Shown piece after piece: positions 7,883-13,801 of a stretch of DNA of 21,784 nucleotides. The notes beneath the pieces were generated by a model. That model was not told the origin of the DNA and made no database searches. It saw nothing but the letters and a program-made list of their open reading frames with translations. The position numbers and the translations under genes are program-made. The stretch is taken from the NCBI GenBank assembly GCA_021850555.1, contig JAJZLX010000728.1, positions 1 through 21,784 on the forward strand. Direction: 5' to 3'. The stretch comes from Pseudomonadota bacterium. Its GTDB lineage: Bacteria > Pseudomonadota > Gammaproteobacteria > Steroidobacterales > Steroidobacteraceae. The first letter of the stretch is position 1, and every line of letters starts with the position of its first letter.

Positions 7883-8941
7883 CTACCGTCCGGATGTGAC
7901 CGCACGGTACCACGCAATACCATCGATCAGCTCACGGCCAACCAGACCGCGGTGCATCAGACAATTGAGGTGGGCAAGACTCTCGCCGGTGGCCAGGATA
8001 AGAAGATCCCGATCTACAGGCCGGCGGAACAACAACTCGAATACGTCGAGCACCCGCTTCGGCTCACGCAGCGCCTCGAGGAGCCTCGCCAGCGCCTCTT
8101 CGTGCCGAGCGTTGAGACGAGCCAGGCGGGCATGTAATCCCAGAAACGGCTCGTTGTGCGAGGGCAGCACGAGCACCCCATCGGGAACGCGCCGGGCGAT
8201 ATCGGTGATCGAAAAGAGCCAGTCGGCGAGGGGATCGGCTTCCGGTTCGGTCGGGAAAACCGATACGTTGGAGGTGATTCGCGGCAGCACTTGATCGCCC
8301 GAGATCATGAGTTCCGATTCCGGGCAATATAGGCAGAGATGTTCGGGCGAATGTCCGCGCCCGATCACCGCGTGCCAGCGGCGGCCGCCGATCTCGATCT
8401 CATCGCCGTCGCTTATCCGGCGGAAGCTGTCCGGGAGCGCATGGACGTTCTTGCCAAAGCCGCCAAATCGCGCTTTGTAGTCTTCGATCGCCTCATCGTC
8501 CCAGCCCGCCGCCCGATAGAAACGCACGGCGTCCGCGGGTGCCTCCCGGCACGTGTCAGCAACCAACATGCGGCATGTCACATATTCGAGCCGCGTGACC
8601 CAGAGGGCGCAGTCGAAGCGACGTGTCAGCCAGCCGGCCATGCCGATGTGGTCCGGGTGCATGTGAGTGCAAATCACGCGGCCGATCGGGCGGTTGACGA
8701 GCACATCCGAGAATGCATTCTGCCAGGCCGCGGTGGTCTCCGGCGTCTGCATGCCGGTGTCGACAATGGTCCAGCTATCTCCGTCGGCGAGCGCCCAAAC
8801 GTTGATGTGGTTGAGCGCGAAGGGCAGGGGCATCCTGAGCCACAGCACGCCCGGGGCGACTTCAATGGCCCGTCCCGGGCTCGGCGGGTTCTCGAAGGGA
8901 TAGACCGGCGGGTCCGCGTGTTCGGGCGTTGCGGGTGGCAT
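7883..8941 (-). CDS. MBL-fold metallo-hydrolase
   Basis: A 352-residue metallo-beta-lactamase-fold hydrolase. Metal ligands are visible in order: THMHPDH (His93, His95, Asp97, His98), GRGHSPEH (His197), SGDQ (Asp216) and a later LPSHNEPF histidine. The N-terminal phrase VAPGVLWLRMPLPFALNHINVWAL and the long helical C-terminus after the SHNEP motif are typical of a stand-alone proteobacterial subfamily, distinct from lactamases and glyoxalase II. Such proteins are often found in fatty-acid or aromatic catabolic clusters, where a thioester or lactone hydrolase role is usually suggested. Start ATG 8941 is used because it gives the family's usual N-terminus, although the ribosome site is poor. 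It lies downstream of the TetR gene on the same strand, separated by 427 bases, so it probably has its own promoter. Confidence 0.88.
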   Translation of the reverse strand: MPPATPEHADPPVYPFENPPSPGRAIEVAPGVLWLRMPLPFALNHINVWALADGDSWTIVDTGMQTPETTAAWQNAFSDVLVNRPIGRVICTHMHPDHIGMAGWLTRRFDCALWVTRLEYVTCRMLVADTCREAPADAVRFYRAAGWDDEAIEDYKARFGGFGKNVHALPDSFRRISDGDEIEIGGRRWHAVIGRGHSPEHLCLYCPESELMISGDQVLPRITSNVSVFPTEPEADPLADWLFSITDIARRVPDGVLVLPSHNEPFLGLHARLARLNARHEEALARLLEALREPKRVLDVFELLFRRPVDRDLLILATGESLAHLNCLMHRGLVGRELIDGIAWYRAVTSGR

Positions 8942-9368
8942 TTGGTGTCAACTCATGCCTGTTTTGCAGATGCGGAGCGCGGCGCTCGGCCGCCGCTTCG
9001 GGTAAGGAACAGCATGGCGTAATCGCCCATTATTCTCGGTCACCGCGAACGCATGCGGCAAGATGTGCAACACGATTCGGGTGAGGCGGCCTGCAGGTGC
9101 TCTGCGCGGCAGGGACGTGAAACGCGTCCGCGCGCGCCTCGTCCGGCGCGAGGCCGATTCATCGGCGTCTTCGCGAGGGTGAACGGCGGGCTTCACGGGC
9201 TGCGCAGCGCGACCGAGCTTCCAGCGCCCGATCGAGTGAGGCTCTTTCGCGACCGTTGCACGCCATTCCTGATCGAAACATCCGGATTGTGCCTTTCTCG
9301 GCAGAGCGCAGGCCCATGCGCACGCTGGACGCCGCCGCTCGGGGGCGCTGCTGGGCCGGCGCCGCGTG
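8942..9368. other. 427-base gap between TetR and MBL genes
   Basis: Neither strand shows a convincing gene. An 82-codon minus-strand frame ending at 8948 is arginine-rich and matches nothing I recognise. The part next to 8942 should contain the MBL promoter, but no clear -35/-10 pair stands out. No terminator with a T-run is visible after the TetR stop. Confidence 0.5.
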
Positions 9369-10028
9369 TCAATCAGATTTTGTCAGCCCTGCGAGCTGAT
9401 GTATTTCCTCATCGAGGTACTCGAGAAGACGTTTGTCGCGCTCGTTTTCCCTGTGGGTAAGAAAGCTGATCGCCATCCCTTCGAGCACATAACGAACCAA
9501 GTCCAGGGCAATGTCAAATTTCATTCCCCGACCCTTCCATTCGGGGAACACCTCGACGGCCGCTTCATACCACTCTCGCTCGAAAGCTTCCTGCGCCGGT
9601 CTCAGGATGGCCGCGAGCTCCTTGTCGGTGCGTGCCGCGACAGCAAGCTCGAAGAACGCCACAAACATCGGATGGCGCACATGTGCCCAATACGCATCGA
9701 GACTCTGGCGCAGGTGGTCCCTCTCAAGGGACGGCTTGCTGACCGCCTTGCGAAAGGCGCGCAGCCTCTTGGAGTGCAGATACTCGACGGCTGCGCTGAC
9801 GATGGCGAGCTTGGAGGGAAAATGGTGCAACATCGCACCGCGGGACAGCCCCGCCTTTTCCGCAATCAGCGTCGTGGTCGTTTGCGAGTAGCCGTACTCC
9901 ACGAAGCAGCGGATGGCCGCTTCGGTGATCTGAGTGCGGGTAAGGGCGCTCTTCTGCGCCTGCCAGCCGGGCTCCTCTGCGGAGTCGCGGCTGGCTTTGG
10001 CGAGCGTCCGGGTTCCCGCGGTACTCAC
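9369..10028 (-). CDS. TetR/AcrR-family transcriptional regulator
   Basis: From GTG 10028 it encodes 219 residues. The frame stays open to a GTG at 10100, but those 24 extra codons are unlike the family and would run through the AT-rich control region, so the inner start is preferred (AAGAAG upstream, modest). Residues 29-75 form the DNA-binding domain: ITEAAIRCFVEYGYSQTTTTLIAEKAGLSRGAMLHHFPSKLAIV, a standard TetR helix-turn-helix with the recognition helix around LSRGAMLHHF. The remaining helices form the ligand-binding and dimer domain; its ligand cannot be predicted from sequence. It is divergent from SDR1 (148 bases between starts) next to an inverted repeat and two direct repeats. The usual arrangement would be a repressor of itself and of the catabolic genes, relieved by a substrate or its CoA ester. 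Confidence 0.9.
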   Translation of the reverse strand: MSTAGTRTLAKASRDSAEEPGWQAQKSALTRTQITEAAIRCFVEYGYSQTTTTLIAEKAGLSRGAMLHHFPSKLAIVSAAVEYLHSKRLRAFRKAVSKPSLERDHLRQSLDAYWAHVRHPMFVAFFELAVAARTDKELAAILRPAQEAFEREWYEAAVEVFPEWKGRGMKFDIALDLVRYVLEGMAISFLTHRENERDKRLLEYLDEEIHQLAGLTKSD

Positions 10029-10044
10029 GGCGTACTTCTTATCA

Positions 10045-10068
10045 TATCTGGCCTGCGGCTGGCAGATA
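10045..10068. promoter_or_regulatory. Candidate TetR operator (inverted repeat)
   Basis: TATCTG at 10045-10050 and CAGATA at 10063-10068 form a six-base inverted repeat with a 12-base spacer, 17 bases upstream of the chosen TetR start. A TATGAT sequence (minus strand, 10041-10046) overlaps the left arm and could be the -10 box of the regulator's own promoter. That layout would suit autorepression. Confidence 0.4.
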
Positions 10069-10121
10069 AAAAAGTCACTTTTGCTCAAAAAAAACAGCAC
10101 TGATTGAAAAAATCACTTCTG
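10069..10121 (+). promoter_or_regulatory. Direct repeats and promoter region of SDR1
   Basis: Two 15-base direct repeats, AAAAAGTCACTTTTG (10069-10083) and AAAAAATCACTTCTG (10107-10121), agree at 13 positions and are 38 bases apart. Between them lies A8-CAG (10087-10097) followed by TGATTG (10101-10106). TGATT/AATCA (10101-10105 and 10111-10115) is also a small inverted repeat. A possible promoter is TTGAAA (10104-10109), a 17-base spacer and a weak TAGCGT (10127-10132). The A8-CAG and TGATTG pieces recur in front of SDR3. Confidence 0.45.
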
Positions 10122-10175
10122 ACTGGTAGCGTCGACTCCGTCGGACCACTCCGGGCCAGCGAGCATTTTAATACC

Positions 10176-10934
10176 ATGAACCGACTAGCTGAAAAGGTCG
10201 CCCTGATCACAGGTGCCGCTTCCGGACTGGGCCGGGCAGACGCCAGCGCCATGATCCGTGAAGGGGCGCGCGTGCTGCTCACGGACGTGAACGAGTCAGC
10301 CGGTGCCGAGCTGGCCGAGCAACTCAATGCGGTGCGAGCGGGCTGCGCCGCCTTCATGACCCATGACGTCCGTGACGAGCGTCGCTGGGGCGAGGTCATC
10401 GCCGAATGCGCCGCGCGCTTCGGCGCTCTGCACGCCCTGGTGAACAATGCCGGGGTGGTCGTGGTGGCGACGCCGGAAACGACGACCCTCGAGCAGTTCC
10501 GTTTCGCCAATGGGGTGATGTCCGAAGGAGTCTTCCTCGGCTGCAAGAGCGCGATACCGCTCATGCGCTCATCGGGCGGCGGTTCGATTATCAATATGTC
10601 CTCCGTAGCCTCCCACCTCGGTTATCCGGTGTTCTTCGCCTACAGCGCGGCCAAGGGCGCGGTGCGGGCCATGACCAAGGCGATTGCCGTGCACTGCCAG
10701 ATGAACAAGTACGCCATCCGCTGCAACTCGATCCACGCGGGTGCGATAGAGACCCCGATGGTGCAGCAGGCTAATGCCGCGCTAGGCATGAAGATGCAGG
10801 ATCACGAGGCCGCCCCTTGGGGTCTCGGCAAGCCGGAGGATGTGGCCAACCTCGTCGTGTACCTCGCGTCCGACGAATCACGCTTCGTGAACGGCGCAGA
10901 GATCGTGATCGACAACGCGCTGACGGTGCAGTGA
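10176..10934 (+). CDS. SDR-family NAD-dependent alcohol dehydrogenase (SDR1)
   Basis: A classical short-chain dehydrogenase of 252 residues. ATG 10176 is chosen because it places the cofactor motif at the usual distance; an in-frame extension to 10104 would read through the promoter region. Motifs are TGAASGLG (12-19, cofactor), Asp37 after beta-2 (preference for NAD over NADP), NNAG (90-93), catalytic Ser143, Tyr156 and Lys160 (MSS ... YSAAK), and a C-terminal segment FVNGAEIVIDNALTVQ. Members closest in wording are hydroxysteroid, cyclohexanol and similar cyclic-alcohol dehydrogenases, so the likely reaction is alcohol to ketone on a cyclic or hydrophobic substrate in the cytoplasm. It is the first gene behind the TetR-facing promoter and is followed after 12 bases by the MaoC-like gene. 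Confidence 0.9.
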   Translation: MNRLAEKVALITGAASGLGRADASAMIREGARVLLTDVNESAGAELAEQLNAVRAGCAAFMTHDVRDERRWGEVIAECAARFGALHALVNNAGVVVVATPETTTLEQFRFANGVMSEGVFLGCKSAIPLMRSSGGGSIINMSSVASHLGYPVFFAYSAAKGAVRAMTKAIAVHCQMNKYAIRCNSIHAGAIETPMVQQANAALGMKMQDHEAAPWGLGKPEDVANLVVYLASDESRFVNGAEIVIDNALTVQ

Positions 10935-10946
10935 ACGGCGCAGCGG

Positions 10947-11414
10947 ATGCCGGAGTCGCAGCTTCCCATGCGCTATTTCGAGGATCTGATCGAAGGCGAG
11001 GAGCGACAGTCGGGCGCGCGTCAGGTTACCGAGGCACAGCTGCTGGAGTTTGCCCGAGAGTATGATCCGCAGTACTTTCATGCGGATCCGCAGGCCGCCA
11101 CCCGCTCCATCTTCGGCGGCATCACCGCATCCGGGATATTCACCATGGCCGTCTGGCGCCAGCTCGACCATCAGATTTGCGGTGACATCGCCTGGATCTG
11201 CGGCGTGGCGTGGGACGATGTGCGTTTTCCCCACGCTGTCCGACCCGGAGACTTCCTGCGCGCGCGCGCGCGCTGCCTGAGCAAGCGGCCCTCCGGCAAG
11301 GACCGGGGTCGTGGTGTGGTCGTGTTCCAGTACACTCTCCTGAACCAGCACGAGCAGACCGTGTTCACCTGCAGGAGCACGAATCTCGTCGAGCGTCGGC
11401 CGCCTGAGGCATGA
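10947..11414 (+). CDS. MaoC-like hot-dog hydratase/dehydratase
   Basis: A 155-residue single hot-dog-fold protein (148 residues if the ATG at 10968 is used; that one starts directly with MRYFEDLIEGEE, the usual N-terminus of the family). The hydratase-2 type active site is visible as Asp40 and His45 in REYDPQYFHADP, followed by FGGITASGIFTMAVW on the central helix. VRPGD near residue 100 is another family hallmark. MaoC proteins hydrate trans-2-enoyl-CoA esters to the R-3-hydroxyacyl-CoA in beta-oxidation-like routes. Its place 12 bases after SDR1 suggests a shared transcript and action on the same CoA-bound intermediate. Codons for LRARARC contain a (GC)8 run. It converges on the SnoaL-like gene with 15 bases between stops. 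Confidence 0.87.
   Translation: MPESQLPMRYFEDLIEGEERQSGARQVTEAQLLEFAREYDPQYFHADPQAATRSIFGGITASGIFTMAVWRQLDHQICGDIAWICGVAWDDVRFPHAVRPGDFLRARARCLSKRPSGKDRGRGVVVFQYTLLNQHEQTVFTCRSTNLVERRPPEA
11258..11273. repeat. (GC)8 dinucleotide run inside the MaoC-like gene
   Basis: Sixteen bases of alternating G and C within the coding sequence. Such runs can adopt Z-DNA and can slip by two bases, which would shift the MaoC reading frame. Confidence 0.6.
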
Positions 11415-11429
11415 AGCTTCATCAGCGTC

Positions 11430-11993
11430 TCAGTCGTCTGCGTGGTAGCGGCGCCACGTCGGCAGGCCCTCGGGGTAGTCCGCCGGCCGCTGATCACCAT
11501 ATGCGCGCATGCGCAGGCGGCTGCCCAGACCCTGGACGTACTCGTCGGCTGGAAGGTAGTACAGGAACGACAGCTCGCGCGCGGCGAAGCGCCAGCGGCC
11601 CTCGTGGCGCAGATACGTGTCGCGGTAGCGCAGCGCGGCGATCAAGGCCTGACCATTGCGCCAGACCTCGGCGTGCGAGGATACCAGGCCGTTGGCCTGA
11701 TCGGGGTCGCTGCCGAACTCGAGCACTTGGTCGTGTGCAATGTGATTAGTGGCTTTCAGCAGCGCGAAACGGCCATGAAACTGCTTCATTATGGCCGCCC
11801 GGCCTCGAGCGTTCATCACTCCGTCCCGGGAGCGGAATACGGCATCGGGTGTGAACAGCGATTCCAGGGTCTCGATATCCCGGTCATCCACCGCGAAGCC
11901 GTAGCGGGCAACGAGCTCACGCAGTTCCGCCCGATCCTCGAGCACGCGAACCCGGCGAGTCAGCATCGATAAATCATGGGTCATCGCGGTCAT
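11430..11993 (-). CDS. SnoaL-like / NTF2-fold protein
   Basis: A 187-residue protein of the nuclear-transport-factor-2 fold, SnoaL-like group. The N-terminal helix LEDRAELRELVARYGFAVDDRDIETLESLFTPDAVF and the later strand phrases ANGLVSSHAEVWRNGQALIAALRYRDTYLRHEGRWRFAARELSFLYY are diagnostic of this fold in catabolic clusters. Members are small cyclases, isomerases, dehydratases or non-catalytic partners; residues alone do not settle which. The first ATG (11993) has AGAGG only one base away, while the second (11984) has it at ten bases, so the shorter form of 184 residues may be the real product. It is antisense to its neighbours: convergent with MaoC and divergent from SDR2 with only 35 bases between starts. 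Confidence 0.85.
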   Translation of the reverse strand: MTAMTHDLSMLTRRVRVLEDRAELRELVARYGFAVDDRDIETLESLFTPDAVFRSRDGVMNARGRAAIMKQFHGRFALLKATNHIAHDQVLEFGSDPDQANGLVSSHAEVWRNGQALIAALRYRDTYLRHEGRWRFAARELSFLYYLPADEYVQGLGSRLRMRAYGDQRPADYPEGLPTWRRYHADD

Positions 11994-12028
11994 ACCTCTC
12001 GAATGCGACCGTTTGGAGGCAATTGGTC

Positions 12029-12832
12029 ATGAAACGTCTTGCGAACAAGGTTGCTGTCGTGCTGGGAGCGGGGGGGAGGGACAACATGGGCCAGGCGATT
12101 GCTCGGCGCTTCGCGATGCAGGGAGCGCGGGTGGTCGTTGCCGGCCGCGACGAGCGCACGCTGGGCGAGTTGGCGGCCGAAATCGGGGGCCGCGCCGCGC
12201 TCTGCGACCTCACGCAAAAGGCGCAATTGCAGTCGCTGGCGCAAGTCGCGCTCGATGCCTTCGGGCGCATCGATATCGCGGTGAACTGCGCCGGTTTCGG
12301 GCTCATCGCGAAGCTCCTCGAGACCACGGAAGAGCAGATCGATCGTGTCATGGATTTGCAATTCAAAGGCTCGTTTTTCTTTCTGCAGGTCTTTTGCGAC
12401 TCCCTGGCCAAAGGCGGTGGTGGCTCCATCGTGCTCACGTCGTCGGCCTCGGTGCATGCGCTGCTGTACCATCATGCCGCATACATCGGCACGAAGGCCG
12501 GCGCCGAGGCGTTGGCGCGTTGTTTCGCCAACGAATTCGGCGCCCGGGGAGTGCGAGTGAATTCCATCGCTCCGGGACTCACCGCAACGCCAATGACTTC
12601 GCGGGAAATGCAGATGCCCGGGCTCGAGGCGGCATTCGTCAAGGAATACCCCCTGGGACGGATCGGTACGGTCGATGACGTCGCGGATGCGGCGCTCTGG
12701 CTGGCGGGGGATGAGTGTTTCATGACCGGACAGGTGTTGCAGGTGAACGGCGGGCTGACCTTGCGGCGCAACCCGCTGCCACGGGAGATCAATGCGGCGC
12801 TCGCCGCGGCGGCGCGTCCGCCGGCCGGCTGA
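12029..12832 (+). CDS. SDR-family oxidoreductase (SDR2)
   Basis: A short-chain dehydrogenase/reductase of 267 residues. ATG 12029 is chosen over an in-frame TTG at 12023 because GGAGG (12015-12019) then sits nine bases away. The cofactor loop is an extended form (GAGGRDNMG, residues 13-21) instead of the usual TGxxxGxG, NCAG is at 86-89, and the catalytic set Ser139, Tyr152, Lys156 is intact. The end GQVLQVNGGLTL is normal for the family. It probably interconverts a hydroxy and an oxo group, with the cofactor undecided. It is divergent from the SnoaL-like gene and 207 bases ahead of SDR3. Its promoter would have to lie inside the SnoaL-like coding sequence. Confidence 0.88.
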   Translation: MKRLANKVAVVLGAGGRDNMGQAIARRFAMQGARVVVAGRDERTLGELAAEIGGRAALCDLTQKAQLQSLAQVALDAFGRIDIAVNCAGFGLIAKLLETTEEQIDRVMDLQFKGSFFFLQVFCDSLAKGGGGSIVLTSSASVHALLYHHAAYIGTKAGAEALARCFANEFGARGVRVNSIAPGLTATPMTSREMQMPGLEAAFVKEYPLGRIGTVDDVADAALWLAGDECFMTGQVLQVNGGLTLRRNPLPREINAALAAAARPPAG

Positions 12833-12860
12833 GAGCCGCCGTCGTCCCGGTCGAGTGTGC

Positions 12861-12923
12861 CTCAAAATGCGTCTAAAAAAAACAGTCACGCCTGATTGTA
12901 TTTTGAGATCCACCGCATATAAT
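12861..12923 (+). promoter_or_regulatory. Promoter and operator-like region of the SDR3-Rieske-E1-E2 operon
   Basis: A perfect -10 box TATAAT (12918-12923) lies 16 bases after TTGTAT (12896-12901). The -35 box overlaps TGATTG (12893-12898), which follows A8-CAG at 12875-12885; both pieces also occur in front of SDR1 (10087-10097 and 10101-10106). An eight-base inverted repeat CTCAAAAT/ATTTTGAG (12861-12868 and 12900-12907) encloses the element. Transcription from here would give a leader of roughly 110 bases, G/C-rich with short hairpins, before the SDR3 start. This is one of the few AT-rich patches in the window. Confidence 0.6.
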
Positions 12924-13039
12924 CGGCCAAGGGTGGAGTCTGCACAGCTCGCCGCCTTCGCGGAGAGTGCGCGCTGCGCGCGGCGGGAAACTGAACCCGC
13001 GGCGCCGCCCATCCGTAATCTCATTCGGAGGAACGCGCG

Positions 13040-13801
13040 ATGGATCTGGGTCTCAGGGGCAAGAAAGCAATCGTCACCGGTGCGACGAAGGGAATCGGCC
13101 GCGCCATCGTCGAACTTTTCGCCAGCGAGGGGGTGGATGTCGCGCTCTGCGCCCGCACTCAGGAGGAAGTCGAGGCGACAGTCCAGGCGCTCAAGCGCAC
13201 CGGTGTCAGTGCGTTCGGGGAGGCCATCAACGTGCGTGATGGCGATGCGTACAAGGCATGGCTCGACCGGGCAGCTCAGGCTCTGGGCGGCTGCGACATC
13301 TTCGTCCCCAATGTGAGTGCCGGCGGAGGTTTCGACAGCGAGAAGAACTGGATAAAAAACTTCGAAGTCGACGTCATGCACACCGTGCGCGGCTGCGACT
13401 CCCTGATGCCGCACCTGGAGAAATCCGGGTCCGGGTCGATCGTCATCATTTCCTCCACCAATGCGCTGGAGACGTTCGGTGTGCCGCAGGCCTTCAATGC
13501 GATGAAGGCGGCGCTCATCACGTACTCGAAGCAGCTCGCCCAGCACGTCGGCAAGAAGGGCGTGCGCGTCAATTCTGTTTCACCGGGTCCGATCTACTTC
13601 GATGGCGGCGCATGGGAGCTGATCAAGGGCACGATGCCGAAGCTCTTCGACTACGCGCTCAAGCAGATTCCGTGCGGGCGCATGGGCACGCCGGAGGAAG
13701 TGGCGCGCATCGTCGCCTTCATCGCAAGTCCCGCCGGCAGCCTCCTCGCCGGCGCGAACGTCGTGGCGGACAACGGCTTCACAAAGCGCGTGCAGTTCTG
13801 A
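13040..13801 (+). CDS. SDR-family protein with catalytic Tyr replaced by Phe (SDR3)
   Basis: A 253-residue protein with GGAGGAA eight bases before the ATG. The Rossmann motif TGATKGIG (13-20) is intact. The usual NNAG is replaced by PNVSAG around Asn91. Ser139 (ISST) and Lys156 are at canonical positions, but the residue that should be the catalytic tyrosine is Phe152 (QAFNAMKAAL). The C-terminal part has SPGPIYFDGGAW, a phrase of a recognisable SDR subgroup that normally carries Tyr at this place. Cofactor binding is therefore expected, while classical alcohol oxidation by the Ser-Tyr-Lys route is not. It may use a different acid-base residue, act as a partner, or catalyse another reaction. 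It is the first gene of the main operon; its TGA overlaps the next ATG (TGATG). Confidence 0.88.
   Translation: MDLGLRGKKAIVTGATKGIGRAIVELFASEGVDVALCARTQEEVEATVQALKRTGVSAFGEAINVRDGDAYKAWLDRAAQALGGCDIFVPNVSAGGGFDSEKNWIKNFEVDVMHTVRGCDSLMPHLEKSGSGSIVIISSTNALETFGVPQAFNAMKAALITYSKQLAQHVGKKGVRVNSVSPGPIYFDGGAWELIKGTMPKLFDYALKQIPCGRMGTPEEVARIVAFIASPAGSLLAGANVVADNGFTKRVQF

Noticed and set aside
7431..8294. 287-codon plus-strand frame
   Set aside because: More than half lies antisense to the MBL hydrolase, which has clear catalytic motifs; the frame is rich in Arg, Ser and Pro and has no recognisable domain.
8948..9196. 82-codon minus-strand frame upstream of the MBL gene
   Set aside because: Arginine-rich, no ribosome site of note and no recognisable motif; too weak to call a gene.
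10029..10100. N-terminal extension of the TetR regulator to GTG 10100
   Set aside because: The added residues are unlike the family, and the DNA holds promoter- and operator-like repeats shared with another promoter.
11990..13546. 518-codon minus-strand frame
   Set aside because: It is antisense to SDR2 and SDR3, both with intact Rossmann motifs and ribosome sites. Long antisense frames are expected in GC-rich DNA.
13258..13800. N-terminal extension making the Rieske protein 632 residues long
   Set aside because: The extension is an out-of-frame reading of SDR3; the ATG at 13801 gives the normal family length and overlaps the SDR3 stop.
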